From: Cyclina sinensis
Lineage: Eukaryota > Mollusca > Bivalvia > Venerida > Veneridae
Assembly: GCA_012932295.1 (NCBI GenBank)
Contig: JAAONU010000002.1
Span: 35,399,521-35,463,520 of the forward strand
DNA: 64,000 bases
Reading direction: 5' to 3'
Within the stretch, counting starts at the first letter, position 1. Every line of letters begins with the position of its first letter. The notes below the pieces were generated by a model. It saw only the letters and a program-made list of their open reading frames with translations, was not told where the DNA came from and searched no databases. Of this stretch, positions 47,560 through 59,849 are shown piece by piece. Both the position numbers and the translations under genes were made by a program.

Positions 47560-48680
47560 GTGTCAAAAAAGATCCAATTAACAATAAAATTGCAATGCAC
47601 AATTGGAAGGTGCAATCGTTACGATTTAACAGTTTGCCACACGCGTAATCTTTTGTTTATTTTAATTTGCGTCCGTTTATTTCACAAATTTTAGAAGTTG
47701 TATATCTCACAATATTCAAGGATTAACATCATGTTTTACGAAAACGAACAACCAGTCACGCTTATAACTCTATTGATATTACTTTTTATTTGCCCAATCA
47801 GTAGAGCAGGTCAAATATTTTTCTCTTATAAGTATATTTGAAAAAAAGATTATCCTCGCTTTATGTTTGTTGATCGCTAATTAAAATAAGCTGTATGGAA
47901 AAAAAAACATGCACCCCTTTCGTGTTTGGACTTATTTCACGCGGTTTTGATGAACGGAATATATTATGTATTGCCAATCACTTAATAAGTATTTAAAACT
48001 TCCATAAAACAAGCCATTTCTACACCATTTCTAGATAATACATAGCTCTTTCCTCGACAACGTACAGGTGATAAAACTGTACTAATGTTCGGATACCAAA
48101 ATTCGGGTAAATGACTGAGCTGAAAAAACGAATATTCGAATATATTCGAATATGGCAAAATGAATATTCGAATATTGATATATGTATGCGTTCCCATCCC
48201 TACTTTATTAATATACAAAGCAAATATAATCACTGTAAAATGGTTATATTAACCAAAATTGCATATACGTTTCAAAATATATCCAATTGATTTTATTGTA
48301 AACAATTAATATGGCCGACATGAAGTAACAGAAAAGTATTATACTTTCCAAAATAGCTCAACAAAATTACATCAGCTTAAATAATGAAAGACTAGCATGT
48401 TGCGATTTACAATAGCAAGTAATAAGATTTACCTGTAAAACAATACATTCCCTTTATTAATATAAAAAAAAACAAATATAATCACTGGAAAAGTAAGTAT
48501 ATTGAACAGTATAATAGCTGAGGTATGACAACAAGGTGATAATAATATTTTTTTATTTACACTGCATGTTTAAGACATTAAGATGAACTTACCGACATAT
48601 TGACCCTTCACTAAATGTTGTCCCCAAATTACATTAATAAATAGTACGTGCTCTAAAGAGAACGCAATTTTGCGTCAGGT
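47560..48680. other. Unit 2 spacer, no gene seen
   Basis: Similarity to unit 1 stops near 47535. AT-rich, with a short CGAATATTCGAAT-type palindromic stretch at 48130-48176. No supported exon. Confidence 0.4.
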
Positions 48681-48689
48681 AAGTTTTAA

Positions 48690-49200
48690 GTTACTGATAA
48701 TGCTATCGATAAGTAAACTTTAGATGTAAAATCAGTCGAAATAGGCAGGTAAATTACTCACTGGCAACGTGTACACTTCTCAATGCAGGTAATCGTGGAA
48801 ACGGTAACCAAATCATAACATGTAAGTATAATATTATCATTGGCGGTGTAGTACACCTTCCGCTTGAGCAGGCGGACCTGTAAAATGACATAAACATATA
48901 AAATAAGAGATTAATTTCGACTAAAACTAACAATATTTACTCATTACGTTTTCACCGTCCCTGAAGTAAGAACATTAGGTAAGTATGATAGCTCAACCTT
49001 CTTTCAATGTGGTCTCACAGGTTAGTAAATAAGTAAATACAATTGAATGGTATTTCAGCACGTCTTTCATCGAAGCAGGTAAACCTGAAATAATACAAAG
49101 GTAAGTATAACTACTGGTGGACGCCTGGTAAGTATAAAAAAGCTGAATGACGTTGCAGTATACTTTCCCAAGAGCAGGTTAATTTTAAACATAAATATGC
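48690..49200 (+). repeat. Degenerate ~120 bp tandem repeats
   Basis: Recurring GAAGCAGGT / GAGCAGG, ACCTGAAAT and GGTAAGTAT motifs (48695, 48821, 48976, 49101, 49128) at roughly 25-155 bp spacing point to a decayed tandem array. It could be part of the retrotransposon's 3' non-coding region, since it lies next to its 3' end. Confidence 0.35.
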
Positions 49201-49779
49201 CAATATCATTAATGGCTCCTTTCTGGGACAATATTTTGTCACATACAATATAATTAAATACAATTCTGAGTAATATTACAAAATATACAAGACAATATGA
49301 AGTGTTAATGCTAATTTTACAACAAATTCAATATACACGTTTTACGTAAACCCTTAAAAATGTAAAAAGTTTTACTTTTCAAACACTACATATGTCTTTG
49401 AAAATATCAACTGTAATGTTTCATAAATTCACACATTATTTCAGAATTAAATATTCACACTTTAAATCACTGAATGCTTTAAATCAGCATTTAAATGTCC
49501 GCATCTTAACTATCAATCTGGATTCTTATTCGTTTTACTAGATACATTATCCTATAATCCAGTCATCGTTTCTCGTTCACCTCGGCTTTACCCTCTTTCA
49601 CTGTAGTCTCACAGGGCTATGAACATCTACTTCTGAATCGTGACTGTCATACTCATTTTCATTTCTTTGTCTTCGCTGAGAGATAATATACTTAGGGATT
49701 TCGGACCCTTTATTAGTTTGTTCTTTCCACGGATAGAAACATTTCTCACCAGAACCATATCACCAGGAACTAATTTCAG

Positions 49780-52700
49780 TTAATTAGCTCTGACGTAATA
49801 GTAGACTTTGTTGAATTTGCCAAAATACTCTGAGCTTTTCTTAGCAATGTCGTAGGCGTATAAAAGCCGTTTTTTCAACTTTTCCACATACTCCAAATGT
49901 GATGCTGAATTTTCTTTGTCAGTTGGAAGCCCAAGAAACGCATCTATTGCTAGTCGCGGATGGCGGCCAAACATTAAATAATATGGTGAGTAGCATGAGC
50001 TATCATGTTTGGCGCATGGACTAGCGTAGGGACGTGTTCTTTCAAGCTGCTTTTCTGGTTATCTTCAAGGGTTCCTAGCATCTGTAATAATGTACAGTTA
50101 AAACGTTCAACTGGATTCCCTTGCGGGTGATATGGTGTAGTAGACTACAACCTGTTCAAAGATTACTCTAGCTGTTGTTTTTTACGGGTAGGAAATGCTA
50201 AAGCATATCGACTAAAATGGTCCGTCATAACAAGGATATTCTTGTAGCCACCTTTGGATCTTTCTAGCGAGAGGTAGTCTATACACAAGATTTCCATTGG
50301 GAAGGAGGAGGTAATTTTGATGAGTTCTGCCTTATTGTTTTGAGCTTTACTTCTGATACAACGGTCGCAGGATCTTATTTTTGACACGATAAACGACTCC
50401 ATTCCAGCCCAAAAGAAACGTTCTCTGAATAAGGACAATGTCCTATATCGTCCTTGGTGTCCTATATCAGTGTGAAGCGCGCATGGAATACGTCGTCTCG
50501 TAACGGCGCGGGAAGTACCAGTTGGAGCCTTTCAAGACAAGAAACAACAGCTTTTCTGTAAAGAACATCTTGTTGAAGTACAAACTTAGACCATTCACGT
50601 AAGTAACCAGATACTAATTTTGCCTTAGAACCAAAGGTCGAAGAAGCCGGTTTGGTTCCTTTTCTCAGATGATTGATTACTTCCCTTTTAATGTGGTCGT
50701 TTTTTTGTGCTTTGTACCAGTCCTTATTTGACAGGCTAGATGGAATGACTAACTCTTCAGGAATATCTGGAACTTTGTTTGGTTGTACCTCTGCCGTTGG
50801 GTTGCAGATTGTTTCCACAAGAGGTACTTCGACCTGAGCTACCATTGCAAGAGCTCCAACTACTTCTGTTTTCACAGTATCCTTCATTCCGCATTGTCGT
50901 GATAATGCATCAGCGTCGACGTTTTTCTTGCCACTCCTCTACTTAACTTGTAGGTTGTTATTAGCAAGACTGGCGATCCAACGCTGCCCGCTGCATCAAG
51001 CTCTGCCGAAGACTGCAAGTATGTTAAGACGTTGTTTTCAGTGTAAACAATGCATTCTTAACCAAACAGATGGCCGTGAAACTTCTCCGTCACAACCCAT
51101 TTTATTGCAAGAAATTCGAGCTTGTGAGCGGAGTAGTTTTTCTCAGCGGGTCGAAGGCTTCGGCTTGCAAAAGCAACAATTCTATCGATCCCCTCAACCT
51201 CTTGATATAGCACTGCTCTAAGTCCAAGGTATGACACATCTGTGTGCAGTTTAAAGGGTTTATTATAATCTGCGTATGCTAGCACTGGAGCAGTGGCAAG
51301 TTCTTGTTTGATTGTATCAAACGCAGACTGTTGTTTTGAACCCCACTCAAACTTCATTTCCTTCTTAGTCGACGGTTTTGCCTTCTGTTGTTTTTTTTAC
51401 TATCTCCAACTAAAATGTCGTTTAGTGGCCTGGGTATTTTGGAAAATCCTCTGATAAATTTCCGGTAGTAGCCGGCGAAGCCAAGAAAACTTCTTACGTC
51501 CTTTACAGTTTTTGGAGTTGGCCATTTCTTCACAACAGCGATTTTATCTGGGTCAGTTCCAATGGCCTTGTTAGAAATAAGATGTCCTAAATAAATGACT
51601 TGGTCCCTTAAAGAATTCACATTTGGAGGCTTTAAGCTTTAGGTTGTTTTTTTTCAGACGTTGGAAAACAGCTTCCAAGCGTTCTAATTGTTGTTCAAAG
51701 GTTGAGCTAAAAATGATGATATCATCCAAATATATGAGGCATTCTCGTAAACTGAGGTCTCCCATGCATCTTTCCATTAAGCGTTGGAATGTGGCAGAGG
51801 CGTTGGTTAGTCCGAAGGGCATCCGATTTGCTTCGAAGAATCCTAAGTTTCCGGCTTGAAAAGCTGTCTTATGTTTATCTTCTTCTTGAAGCTCAACCTG
51901 CCAGTATCCACTTCTGAGGTCTAATTTTGAAAAGAACTTCGACTGTATCTTCGATACGTGGAATAGCGTAGGCATCCTTTCTGGTTCTGTAATTAAGTTT
52001 TCTGAAATCGGTACAGAATCTTATCTGTCCATCCTTCTTCCTCACTATAACCACATTAGAGGAAAATGGACTCTGTGATGGTCTGATGGCCCCTATTTCT
52101 AACATTTCCTGTATGTGTTCTCGAACTTCTTCAATAAGACCAGGTGGTATAGGTCGATAAGTCTCCTGGAAAAAGTCTTGTGTCTTCAAGATGAATTTCG
52201 TGTTCAACAAGATTAGTACTGCCTATATCAAGTGGCCCCGAAGAGAAAATATCTTTCCACTTATAAAACATGGCTTTCACTTGCTGAAGACATGTTACTG
52301 GAACATTAGACAAATCAATTTTCATTTCGTTTACAAAGTTTTCAATTATCTCATGTTCTGTTTTGCTGTCTTTGATATTTTCTAATTTATCTGTTTCATC
52401 TTTTTTAGATGGATCCCAATGACGGATGACTTTGACTTCTTCCAGACTGCAAATAACAGACTCTGGTTTAAGCGGACATCTTGAAGCATTTGACTGGTAC
52501 CTTAGCATGGATACCTGGTCTGTTTAATTCCACTACTCTCGGACATATACCAATTCTTAAGACGTTTCTCCGCGGAGTTCAGTAACGACGGTGTCGATAT
52601 CAACTTTCTTTCTCATGAAACCTGTTATAACTTTTGATTCAAACAGCTGTAAAATAATATTCTTCTTGTTATTAGCTTTTACTTTTCCAACAACAGAGGA

Positions 52701-52900
52701 ACCATGTATAGTATTTACTGCCTGTTTTCCACTGTTGAGGGAAATTATCATGCGATGACTGCCCTTGAAGACTCCTTAATACACTAGTACCGATAATAAC
52801 TGGAGCACCCAAAATATATTCTGTGCCGGTACTACCAATACTGGAACAGGCAGATCCCGGTCTGACAATCCTGGAACCTTTACTACAGCCTCAGTAAGGT
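49780..52900 (-). pseudogene. Retrotransposon pol, broken
   Basis: Protease C-terminal strand APVIIGTSVL near 52780; its catalytic Asp loop was not found. Reverse transcriptase covers 52508-51571 in three frames, with the substrate-binding MPFGLTNASATFQ and the catalytic YLDDIIIFSS. The RT-RNase H connection is at 51620-51354 and RNase H at 51357-51058 (HTDVSYLGLRAVLYQ). Integrase follows: a zinc-binding CDRC near 50370, the first catalytic Asp in CIDYLSLERS (50438-50163), and a [12 protein letters not shown] block near 50110 carrying the Glu. The segment with the second catalytic Asp is deleted. The C-terminal end MFGRHPRLAID is at 49974. Many frameshifts. Confidence 0.75.
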
Positions 52901-53083
52901 AATGCATTTCCATCAGGCATATTAACCACCAAATCTCTAACACGATGTATTTTTAGTTATGGATCTTCAACATTATTTATAAAGACAAGTGACTCGTTTG
53001 AATGACCAGTCTTTCAAAAATGTTTATAGGTTTCATAGGGCCATTATTTTCATCGTCTCTCATTTGCCCTTCAATGGAGACTC

Positions 53084-54258
53084 CTACGCTTTTAAATCTT
53101 TCGTAACATTGTCTTTCTTGGACTCCTTGTTATTCGTCTCTTCTTCTTTCTGTTCGTTGTCAATTGGTTCTCTTTTCAGTTTTTTGTGACATTGATATCC
53201 GCCTTTGTTGTAACGGCCTCTGTGGTATCTAAAATTGTATCTGTTCGCATAACCTCTTCCAGCGTAATTGAACTGGTTTCTTCTACCCGCATCAATTGTA
53301 CCATTGTATTGATTGTAATCAAAATGTTTTTCTTTCTCTTTCTTTACATCTTCTAATTTCTTTTCCAAATCCTCCATTTTCTTCATTAATTTCTTAAGTA
53401 TGTTTTCATCATTTTCCTTATCTCTGTCAGAGATAGTTACTGAATTATGCTGTGCAGTTTGTTTTGTTTGTTTAGATACTTTGATTTCATTTTCTTCAGC
53501 CCTAGCTTTCTTTTTAACATTTCAAATGTATCTTTGCTTTCAAAGCTATTTATTGTGGCGTTTTTTATCTCAGAATTGTACAAAGATCTCCAAAATTTAT
53601 CCTTTAGCATTTCATTTCATTCTTTTTCAGATATACATCTTTTAGCGGATGCAAGAATAAGAATTTCTTCAAGACGAAGACGCCACTCTGCTACTGTTTC
53701 TTCTGGTTTCTGTTCTGCAGTATAGAACTCGGTGAAAATGAATTTCTAGCCTGACAGATCACCAAAAATGTCCTCAACACGTGATAACATTTCAGCAGGT
53801 TCAGCAACTGGACTCAAGTTTATTAGAACTTTCTTCGCTTGACCTCTTAGTGATTGTCTGATAGCCTGTGCAAACTTGTATAGTTCTGTTGCTATAACAC
53901 TTTCTTTTTCTCTTTTCCACTCTTCAAGTGAAGATTCAGACTTAGGTTTTGGGTCTGCCCCTTAAAATTGGCTTATTATTAGTTTTGGACCGACTGTGTG
54001 TATCTCCTCATCTTTTCCTGATGTTTGTGTTTTGTTTATTAATTGTAGCTGATCTTGTCGACTTTTCTCATCGTTACTGGTTTCTTCTTTTTGACTTGTC
54101 CGTTCTTTATTTATTTCTTTCACACTTACTGAATTATACTTGTACGGTGTTTCTACTAATCTTTGTTCCGTTGAGTTCGTTCCCGATTGATGTAGTTTTG
54201 TGTCGAGATTTACGTAAGGCTTTTGTTGTTTTGACACTGGTGTCTCCTCCTCTTCCAT
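53084..54258 (-). pseudogene. Retrotransposon gag, broken
   Basis: Opens at 54258 with a hydrophilic E/Q/K-rich frame (98 codons to 53962). It shifts frame into a capsid-like stretch with the pattern LRGQAKKVLINLSP..AEMLSRVEDIFGDL, is stopped near 53746, continues through EFYTAEQKPEETVAEWRLRL, and is stopped again near 53610. It ends in a basic Arg/Gly-rich nucleocapsid-like segment (53386-53084) with a single CxxH-type remnant rather than a full zinc knuckle. At least two stops and two frameshifts. Confidence 0.65.
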
Positions 54259-54339
54259 GTAATTATAAACATGTATATCCTATAACATTTTTAATTTGGC
54301 TTACTCCAATAAAATGAATGCTGACGGACTGACTAACGG

Positions 54340-54850
54340 ATAGTTAAATAAACTATATGCCCTTCTAAAAGTGGTGCTTTGACATTTGAGCTAAAGACCA
54401 GAGAACGGATAAATTGTAGATCCTTCAAAAGAAGTGTTTTGACCATTTTATCCTAAATATCAAAGTCATTTAGGGGTCAAGGATCAAAATATATGTCTTT
54501 GGATGATCTTTCTAAACGAGTTCTATGTGCAAAAATGAATTTAATTTGTTTAGTTACCAGAGAGTTATAGCAAATATTAAGTATTTATTATAATTGGACA
54601 TTCGAGGTAAAGGTCATTCAAGGGTCAAGGTTAAATGAATAGGTCTATATTCCGTGGGAACGTGTTGTCAAAAGGTGTGTAGTGTATAAGTATGAAATAA
54701 ATCCTTAATAATAAGGAAGTTATAGGCAATGTTAAAGTTTTCTAAAGAATGATGCAATGACTTACTGAATGACGGACTGACGGACTGACAGACGGACGGA
54801 CAGACAGTTAAAAAAACTCTGTGCCTTCCTTCGGGAGCATAAACATGTAT
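54340..54850 (+). repeat. Spacer sequence shared with 38127-38620
   Basis: Matches unit 1 from AAACTATATGCCCTTCTAAA through GGTCAAGG.. to the GACGGACGGACAGACAGTTA stretch and CTTCGGGAGCATAAACATGT. This defines the 3' end of duplication unit 2. Confidence 0.7.
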
Positions 54851-55104
54851 ATTTGTAAAAAGCCCTAAGAAGAGGAATGGTTATGTATTTCATAGGGTGT
54901 CTGCATAAAAGATAATTGAAATAGATTATATTTTGTTTGTTTTTTTTTTTTGTTTGGTAAAGTAATAAATAGCATGTTTGACTAAATATTAAACACTTAC
55001 TTGTGCTCTTCGAACGTTGTTATCTTCTTTATCATGATGTAATGTTACCTAAATGTATACTACTTAAATTTTTTTCATGGTAGACAAAGCTGCTTTTGAT
55101 TATA

Positions 55105-56170
55105 AAATACATTACAAAAGGTTCGGGTGAACAAATTACAAATAATATCAAAAGGTTACGAAAATTTGGTGAAAGGCCTACAAATAATACCAAAAGGCTA
55201 CACAACAAAATGTTTGGTGAAAGGGATTACAAATGATACCTAAGGTTACAAAAGGTTTGGTGAAAGGGTTACAAATAATACAGAAAGGTTACAAAGGTTT
55301 AGGTGAAAGGACTAACCAAATAATACCAAAAGGTTATATAACAAAAGGTTTGGTGAAAGAGTAAGAAATAATACTAAAATGTTACCAAATATTTGGTGAA
55401 AGGATTACATATAATGCAAGAAGAGTACATTACAAAATGTTTGATGAAAGGATTCCAGATAATACCAAAGTTTACAAAGGTTTCGTGAAGGGTTTACAAA
55501 TAATACATAAATTTAACCAAAGGTTTAGTGAAAGGCTTACAAATAATACCAAAAAGTTTCAAAGGGTTTAGCTAGAGGATAAAAAATAATACACGTAGCA
55601 AAAAGGTTATCAAAGGTTTGATGAAAGGTTTACATATAATACCAAACGGTTACAAAAGGTTTGGTAAAAGGGTTAAATATTATACCAAATGGTTACCAAA
55701 GGTTTCGTAAAAGGGTAACAGATAACACCAAAAGGTTACAAAAGGTTTGATAAAAGGGTTACAAATGGTTTGATGAAAGGATTACAAATAATACCAAAGG
55801 TTACTAAAGGATTGGAAAAAGGTTTACAAATGATACCTAAAGCTTACAAAGGGTTTGGTGAAAAGTTTACAAATTATACAAAAAGGTTAACAAAGGGTTC
55901 GGTAAAAGGGTTACGCACAATACCAAAAGCTTACAAAGGGTTTGATAAAAAGGTTACAAATGATAAAAGGTTTGGCGGAAGATTACAAATAATACCAATA
56001 GGATACAAAGGGTTGGTGCAAGGGTTTACAAATAATACCAAAAAGTTACATTAAAAAATGTTTGGTTATAGGTTTATAAATAAAACCAAAATGATTACAA
56101 AAGTGTTGGTGAAAGGATTATAAATAATACCAAAAGGTTACAAAAGGTTTGATGAAAGGATGTACAAAGT
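55105..56170 (+). repeat. Expanded ~45 bp tandem array
   Basis: About 24 degenerate units of AAAGGTTTGGTGAAAGG + TTACAAATAATACC + AAAAGGTTAC. The same motif has about five units at 38850-39060. A 94-codon frame through it (55770-56054) simply translates the repeat. Confidence 0.8.
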
Positions 56171-56486
56171 ATAAATATTAAGTGGACTTAAATATCAATA
56201 GTTTTTCTATTTCCTTTGTTGAAAAAAAACTGCTAGCTTGTTGTCACTATAATTCTTAAAGCGACCTTGGATCAGTATCCATATCTGCATAGTTCGTAAG
56301 GACAGACAACTCTGCGGCTTTCAGGTTACGGATAACATGGATTGAAATGTGTATTTGTTTAGGATGAATATTTTCTGGGACTGGTTTACGAAAGATGCTT
56401 AATTACAGGTGTTTTATAGTTTATACAGACTACCTCAAAAGCTATCTGCAGTCCTCTCGTATTTAAAATGCTGTCAACAGATAATA

Positions 56487-57478
56487 TACGAGGGTTGTTT
56501 GATAAGTTCGCGGACAAGGTGTATTCTGAAGGAAAATGACAAAATACATATATAAAATTTATATGTGCTGGTTCGTTGATTCAATACAAATACGATACAT
56601 AAAACAATGTAAATAAGCAAGCTATGCACATAATAATATATAAAGAAATAGTACATATACATTCACGGAGCACGATGTCGTAAATATCAATGAACGTCAA
56701 CGTCAGAAAATAAATGTCCGTTCACTTCTCAACATAGGTAACCTGACCGAGCAATGCATTTCTCGTAACCGACGATTCCACTGGTCATAAATGAAAGCAT
56801 ACCAGCTCTAAGGAAAAGATGACACAATGGAACGAACTTTCAAACTGCGTTCAGTACCTAATTCAAATCGCTGTCCTCGCAATTGACGCTTCAATCAGGA
56901 AAAATTCTGAAATCCATGGGCGCGAGATCTGGCAAATATGGCGACCATAGCGAAGTCTTTCATGCTATTTGAAAACGGTAATTCTACAACATCGTGTTGA
57001 TTGTGTTTTCTGTAGCAATTTGAATGTTTCTGTTGGTGTGTGGTCCAGGTTAACGCAAATTTTAATACTCTCACTTGTTTCAAAGTCTAAAGTTGAAGTC
57101 ATGATTTACTGTGTCATATAGAAATAATTGTCTTAACGGCGGATATAAACAGGATACGTCGTTGAAATTTACAGGAAATGACGTTGACGTTGTCTCATAT
57201 GGCGTTACCAATGCCCGCGATAATATGACGTTCGGGCGTGCTTTGACTGACACGTTTATATACAGGCTTATGTCCGATTAACAGAGTGTTCTTCATAGCG
57301 TTGCCATGGTAGCATTATTGTTAAAGAAAAATACCATTTTAAAAATTGAAACTGTTTTGAAAATGGAAAACTCTTTTTGGTGAACATGAAATATTATATC
57401 TTGCAAGTTTGATTGAGTTTGGACGTCAAATAATAATATCAGCCCCTTAGTCCACGAACTTATCAAACTACCCTCGTA
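56487..57478 (-). mobile_element. Tc1/mariner element, decayed
   Basis: Terminal inverted repeats TACGAGGGTTGTTTGATAAG (left) and the matching right end, extending through TTCG(C/T)GGAC, are flanked by TA on both sides. At 992 bp it is shorter than an autonomous mariner. A transposase N-terminus reads on the minus strand from ATG 57102: KICVNLDHTPTETFKLLQKT, then VFK, a TAG stop, then HERLRYGRH, matching the HTH part of mariner transposases. No DD(34)D catalytic region was found. Confidence 0.8.
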
Positions 57479-57484
57479 TAAGTC

Positions 57485-58440
57485 ACATAATCGATAGTCT
57501 CGTGTTGCAGTATAGCATGAATGCTTGAAGATCCTTATTTAAAGTGTTTTCAAACATTTATTAAATCAGACCCGTTTGAATTTACTGCTGAAATTTTTTT
57601 GAAAAATCGAGAGTAGGCAGATACTTAATTACAATTCGAAAGTTGTTTGTTATTTTTATTTTTGTGAATATTATGATATTGAGGCATGCATATTGAATGA
57701 AATAAACATAAACAACATTCTTAGTTCCGTATCGTTTTTCCTAGCGAAACATCAGCAACATGATATATTTATTTTTAACTTTTATGAATCCTGCTAGACA
57801 AACTAGACAAAATACTTCTACTTGTGAAGATTATTTAACATTATGTGTGAAAATTAGAAGTTTTCTTATATATTTCATATCATCAAGATCAATATTGCAA
57901 ATGACAAATTTTCCGTAGCTAACCTTGGTGTTTCATTGCTGGTTTTGTATTGTTGTAGGTAGCCAACATATCTGCAGCATCATCTTTTGAGACTTCTCAT
58001 ATATGACGCCCTAACATCAATAATTTGAATAATTTGAAGAAAAACATGTATTTCATAATAAACTATTGCAGTAATGTTGTTCTAATACAGTTAACAAATA
58101 CGTATGCACGCTTTTAGAGATGAAAGCTTTTGTTGGGTTGTATAGTTACACAAATACCAAGAGCGATAGGCAATTGCATTACCATCGACCATTTCCTGTG
58201 CGTAATAGCCATCAACACCTTTCGTTTAGAATGTAGAGGAAATAATCACTGGAGAAAAATTAACATTTTAAAAATCATACTTTTGGCAGCTGTACCACTA
58301 CAAGTATTTGAAATCAATTTGTCATATTTTAACAATCGTAACCAAACTGTTTGTATAGACGACAAGCTGACAAAACCAGTACTTATGAAATTCTCTGAGC
58401 CTCAAAACCAGTTTGTTCCATCTGTGTAAGCCAAGGACCC
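57485..58440. other. Intergenic, nothing recognised
   Basis: AT-rich sequence. A 99-codon frame (58130-58429) lacks an ATG at its start and shows no recognisable domain. Confidence 0.4.
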
Positions 58441-58444
58441 AATT

Positions 58445-59225
58445 GTCAGTGTAAAACTGATGATTCACAGCTGTATAGGATTGTGTCTCACAAACAGAAA
58501 CGTTACGTCGAGTAGAAAGATACCAACAAATAAAAACTCAGTACAAACAGTTGGTTGTGTTTGCATCGCAACTCAGTGAAAGCCTCGCTGTTGATATATC
58601 TGTGACCGTTGGCAATTCGGAGATTAAACCATCTAACTTGTGCTAGAACTCTTGGTGCACTACTTGATTCGCAGATGGATATGAAGCAGCATGTAAACAG
58701 TGTTTGTCGATCTTCTTTGGCCAACCGTGTACAAAATTTAGATCAGACAATATTGACTATTGATGCCACCAAATTTCTTGTGTATTATCTAGTTACATCG
58801 ACGTAAGACTACTGCAATAAACTTCTTTACGGCGTTCCCAAGACAACTGCAAACAAAGTCCGATATTTACTAAACACTTCAGCTCGACTTTTCTTTTGAA
58901 CTTCCTGGTACAACCAAGTAACTCTTATTCTTAAGAAGCTACACTGGTAACCATTACACTAATGAATTCAGTACAAAATTCTGACTCACAAAGTATTGCA
59001 TGACCGTATACATGAGAAATTTGCTCGAAAACTAAGATAACGAAATAAATCTTACAATATTAAAAAAAAAAAAAAACATACTGTAATATATGAAGACAGA
59101 AGTGAATGACTATAGCTCTAAAGTTGTGAAATACTCTCCAGCCGGAGTCGAAGATTCTAATTCTCTTTGTTCTTTTAAAAGGTCACTGAAAACACATTTG
59201 TTCATACAGTTTTATGGCAACTAAG
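58445..59225 (+). pseudogene. LINE reverse-transcriptase C-terminal remnant
   Basis: An RT active-site relic VKTDDSQLYR (cf. YADDTQLY) is at ~58452-58481. Next come GNSEIKPSNL, RTLGALLDSQMDMKQHVNSV, IDATKFLVYYLVTS, DYCNKLLYGVPKTTANKV and ARLLF, and finally SFKRSLKTHLFIQ near 59180-59210. These are the ordered blocks of a CR1/Jockey-like non-LTR retrotransposon ORF2 3' end. Several stops and a gap after the DD motif show decay. Probably the same broad family as the fragment at 14913-15270, which covers a different part. Confidence 0.7.
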
Positions 59226-59685
59226 AGTGGATTAATTTCAAGATAAACTGCAAGTATCTAGTTAGTGATCTGTGGTAGCTTCTCTGTTATACTTATTAAA
59301 ACAGCCATAGTTTTATGATTTTTAAACACCGACTTACTCTAGTCTTATACTCTGTGTTCTTACAGTTGTAGTTATGCATCTTATGCAAATTCTGAAAGTT
59401 ATATGGAATTGAGAACTTCTCCAAGTGGTTATACAAACTTATACTATTCACCCCAAAACACAACCATTTTGACAAGAATTTCTAATACTATACGGTTGTT
59501 AACTTTTAGCTAGAAATCTCTATTTTGGTCAACGAAACTACAAGGACACACTGCTAAGTTATTTAGCACATGTATTCTTAACGTGATGTAAAATATTTAT
59601 ATCTATCACCAGTTTTATTCTTTCAGTTCCGTAAAGTTGTTGATTTTACAATTATTTCGTTATCTAGTCCAAAAAAAATAATATA

Positions 59686-59849
59686 AGGTTATTATACATT
59701 TAACTGTACAATACGGGAATATATTTGGACGAGTACACAGCTTGAAAAGTCATATTGGACGAGCCGATAGGCGAGTCCAATATGACTTTTCAAGCTGTGT
59801 ACGAGTCCAAATATATTCCGTATTGTACAGTTAAATCTATAATAACCTT
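59686..59849. mobile_element. Near-perfect 75 bp-arm hairpin (foldback MITE)
   Basis: Arms 59686-59760 and 59775-59849 are almost exact reverse complements around a 14 bp spacer. The outer end reads AGGTTATTATA(C/G)ATTTAAC and the inner end CATATTGGAC. Related degenerate sequence (TACGGGAATATATTGGAC) recurs at 60060-60078. Non-coding. Confidence 0.8.

Larger units (their letters stand above)
49570..54258 (-). mobile_element. Degenerate Ty3/gypsy retrotransposon
   Basis: In minus-strand order gag, a protease remnant, reverse transcriptase, RNase H and integrase pieces can be followed from 54258 to about 49570, the Ty3/gypsy (Metaviridae) order. Reading frames change at least eight times and several stops intervene, so it is inactive. 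I found no long terminal repeats: the 5' side runs within ~40 bp into duplicated spacer (54296), and the 3' side into degenerate repeats. It replaces or fills the unit 2 spacer. Confidence 0.85.
39066..56170. repeat. Tandem duplication, unit 2
   Basis: Second copy of the sulfotransferase block plus spacer. It is enlarged by the 1.82 kb element (43196-45015), by unrelated sequence including a Ty3/gypsy retrotransposon (~47540-54296), and by the expanded ~45 bp repeat array (55105-56170). The right breakpoint is inferred from where spacer similarity to unit 1 ends. Confidence 0.7.

Noticed and set aside
55770..56054. 94-codon plus frame with repeated K/G-rich sequence
   Set aside because: It is the translation of the ~45 bp tandem array.
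58130..58429. 99-codon plus frame before the LINE remnant
   Set aside because: No ATG at its start, no LINE motif and no other recognisable pattern.
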